This document shows positions 5,409 through 5,438 of a stretch of DNA of 5,438 bases, piece by piece. The translations under genes were made by a program, and so were the position numbers. Below the pieces are notes generated by a model, which had not been told where the DNA came from, ran no database searches, and was given only the letters and a program-made list of their open reading frames with translations. The DNA lies in assembly GCA_023423215.1 (NCBI GenBank), contig JAFAFZ010000239.1, forward strand, positions 1 to 5,438. Reading direction: 5' to 3'. Positions within the stretch are counted from its first letter, which is position 1. Each line of letters begins with the position of its first letter. Source of the stretch: Actinomycetes bacterium. GTDB lineage: Bacteria > Actinomycetota > Acidimicrobiia > Acidimicrobiales > Microtrichaceae.

Positions 5409-5438
5409 GTGACCGCCGCCCTGGACCCTCGACCCGTC
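5409..5438 (+). CDS. Possible start of a further gene (first 10 codons only)
   Basis: GTG at 5409 opens ten codons (MTAALDPRPV) that run off the right edge. It lies 41 bases after the lipoprotein stop on the same strand, with a weak -10-like hexamer just upstream and no Shine-Dalgarno. Spacing and start context fit a real gene, but ten codons give no clue to its product. Confidence 0.35.
   Translation, partial: MTAALDPRPV

Overview
The window is about 70% G+C with dense, short-gapped genes, frequent GTG starts and 4-base GTGA stop/start overlaps. Together with a CarD protein that aligns closely with the mycobacterial one and an RDD/nonapeptide-repeat gene pair of a kind I know from actinobacteria, this points to a high-GC member of the Actinomycetota. 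I cannot place it further from sequence alone; an Acidimicrobiia-like lineage is possible but unproven.

Layout: five genes run on the minus strand. Read in their own direction from the centre leftwards they are an 18-copy nonapeptide-repeat protein (3122-2175), an RDD membrane protein overlapping it by 4 bases (2178-1612), a DUF4262 protein (1472-1002), the transcription factor CarD (840-361) and the N-terminal part of a GT-B-like glycosyltransferase cut by the window edge (314-1). Two genes run on the plus strand from a 101-base divergent intergenic region: an alpha/beta hydrolase (3224-3964) and an exported lipoprotein with an HExxH...E zinc-peptidase signature (4054-5367, or from 3961 if coupled to the hydrolase by a GTGA overlap). 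A further plus-strand gene probably begins at 5409 and leaves the window.

How they fit together: the repeat protein and RDD protein look like one functional unit translated by coupling; related proteins elsewhere carry both parts in one chain. The hydrolase and lipoprotein peptidase probably share a transcript but act on opposite sides of the membrane. carD has its own convincing promoter (extended -10) and ribosome binding site and may carry the glycosyltransferase with it. Several genes lack a Shine-Dalgarno but have a -10-like hexamer 6-8 bases before the start codon, which suggests leaderless transcription. No RNA genes, CRISPR arrays, insertion sequences or strong intrinsic terminators were seen. 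No gene-free stretch exceeds 300 bases. The most unusual item is the nonapeptide-repeat protein and its split arrangement with the RDD gene; I see no clear evidence of a wholly new defence or mobile system here.
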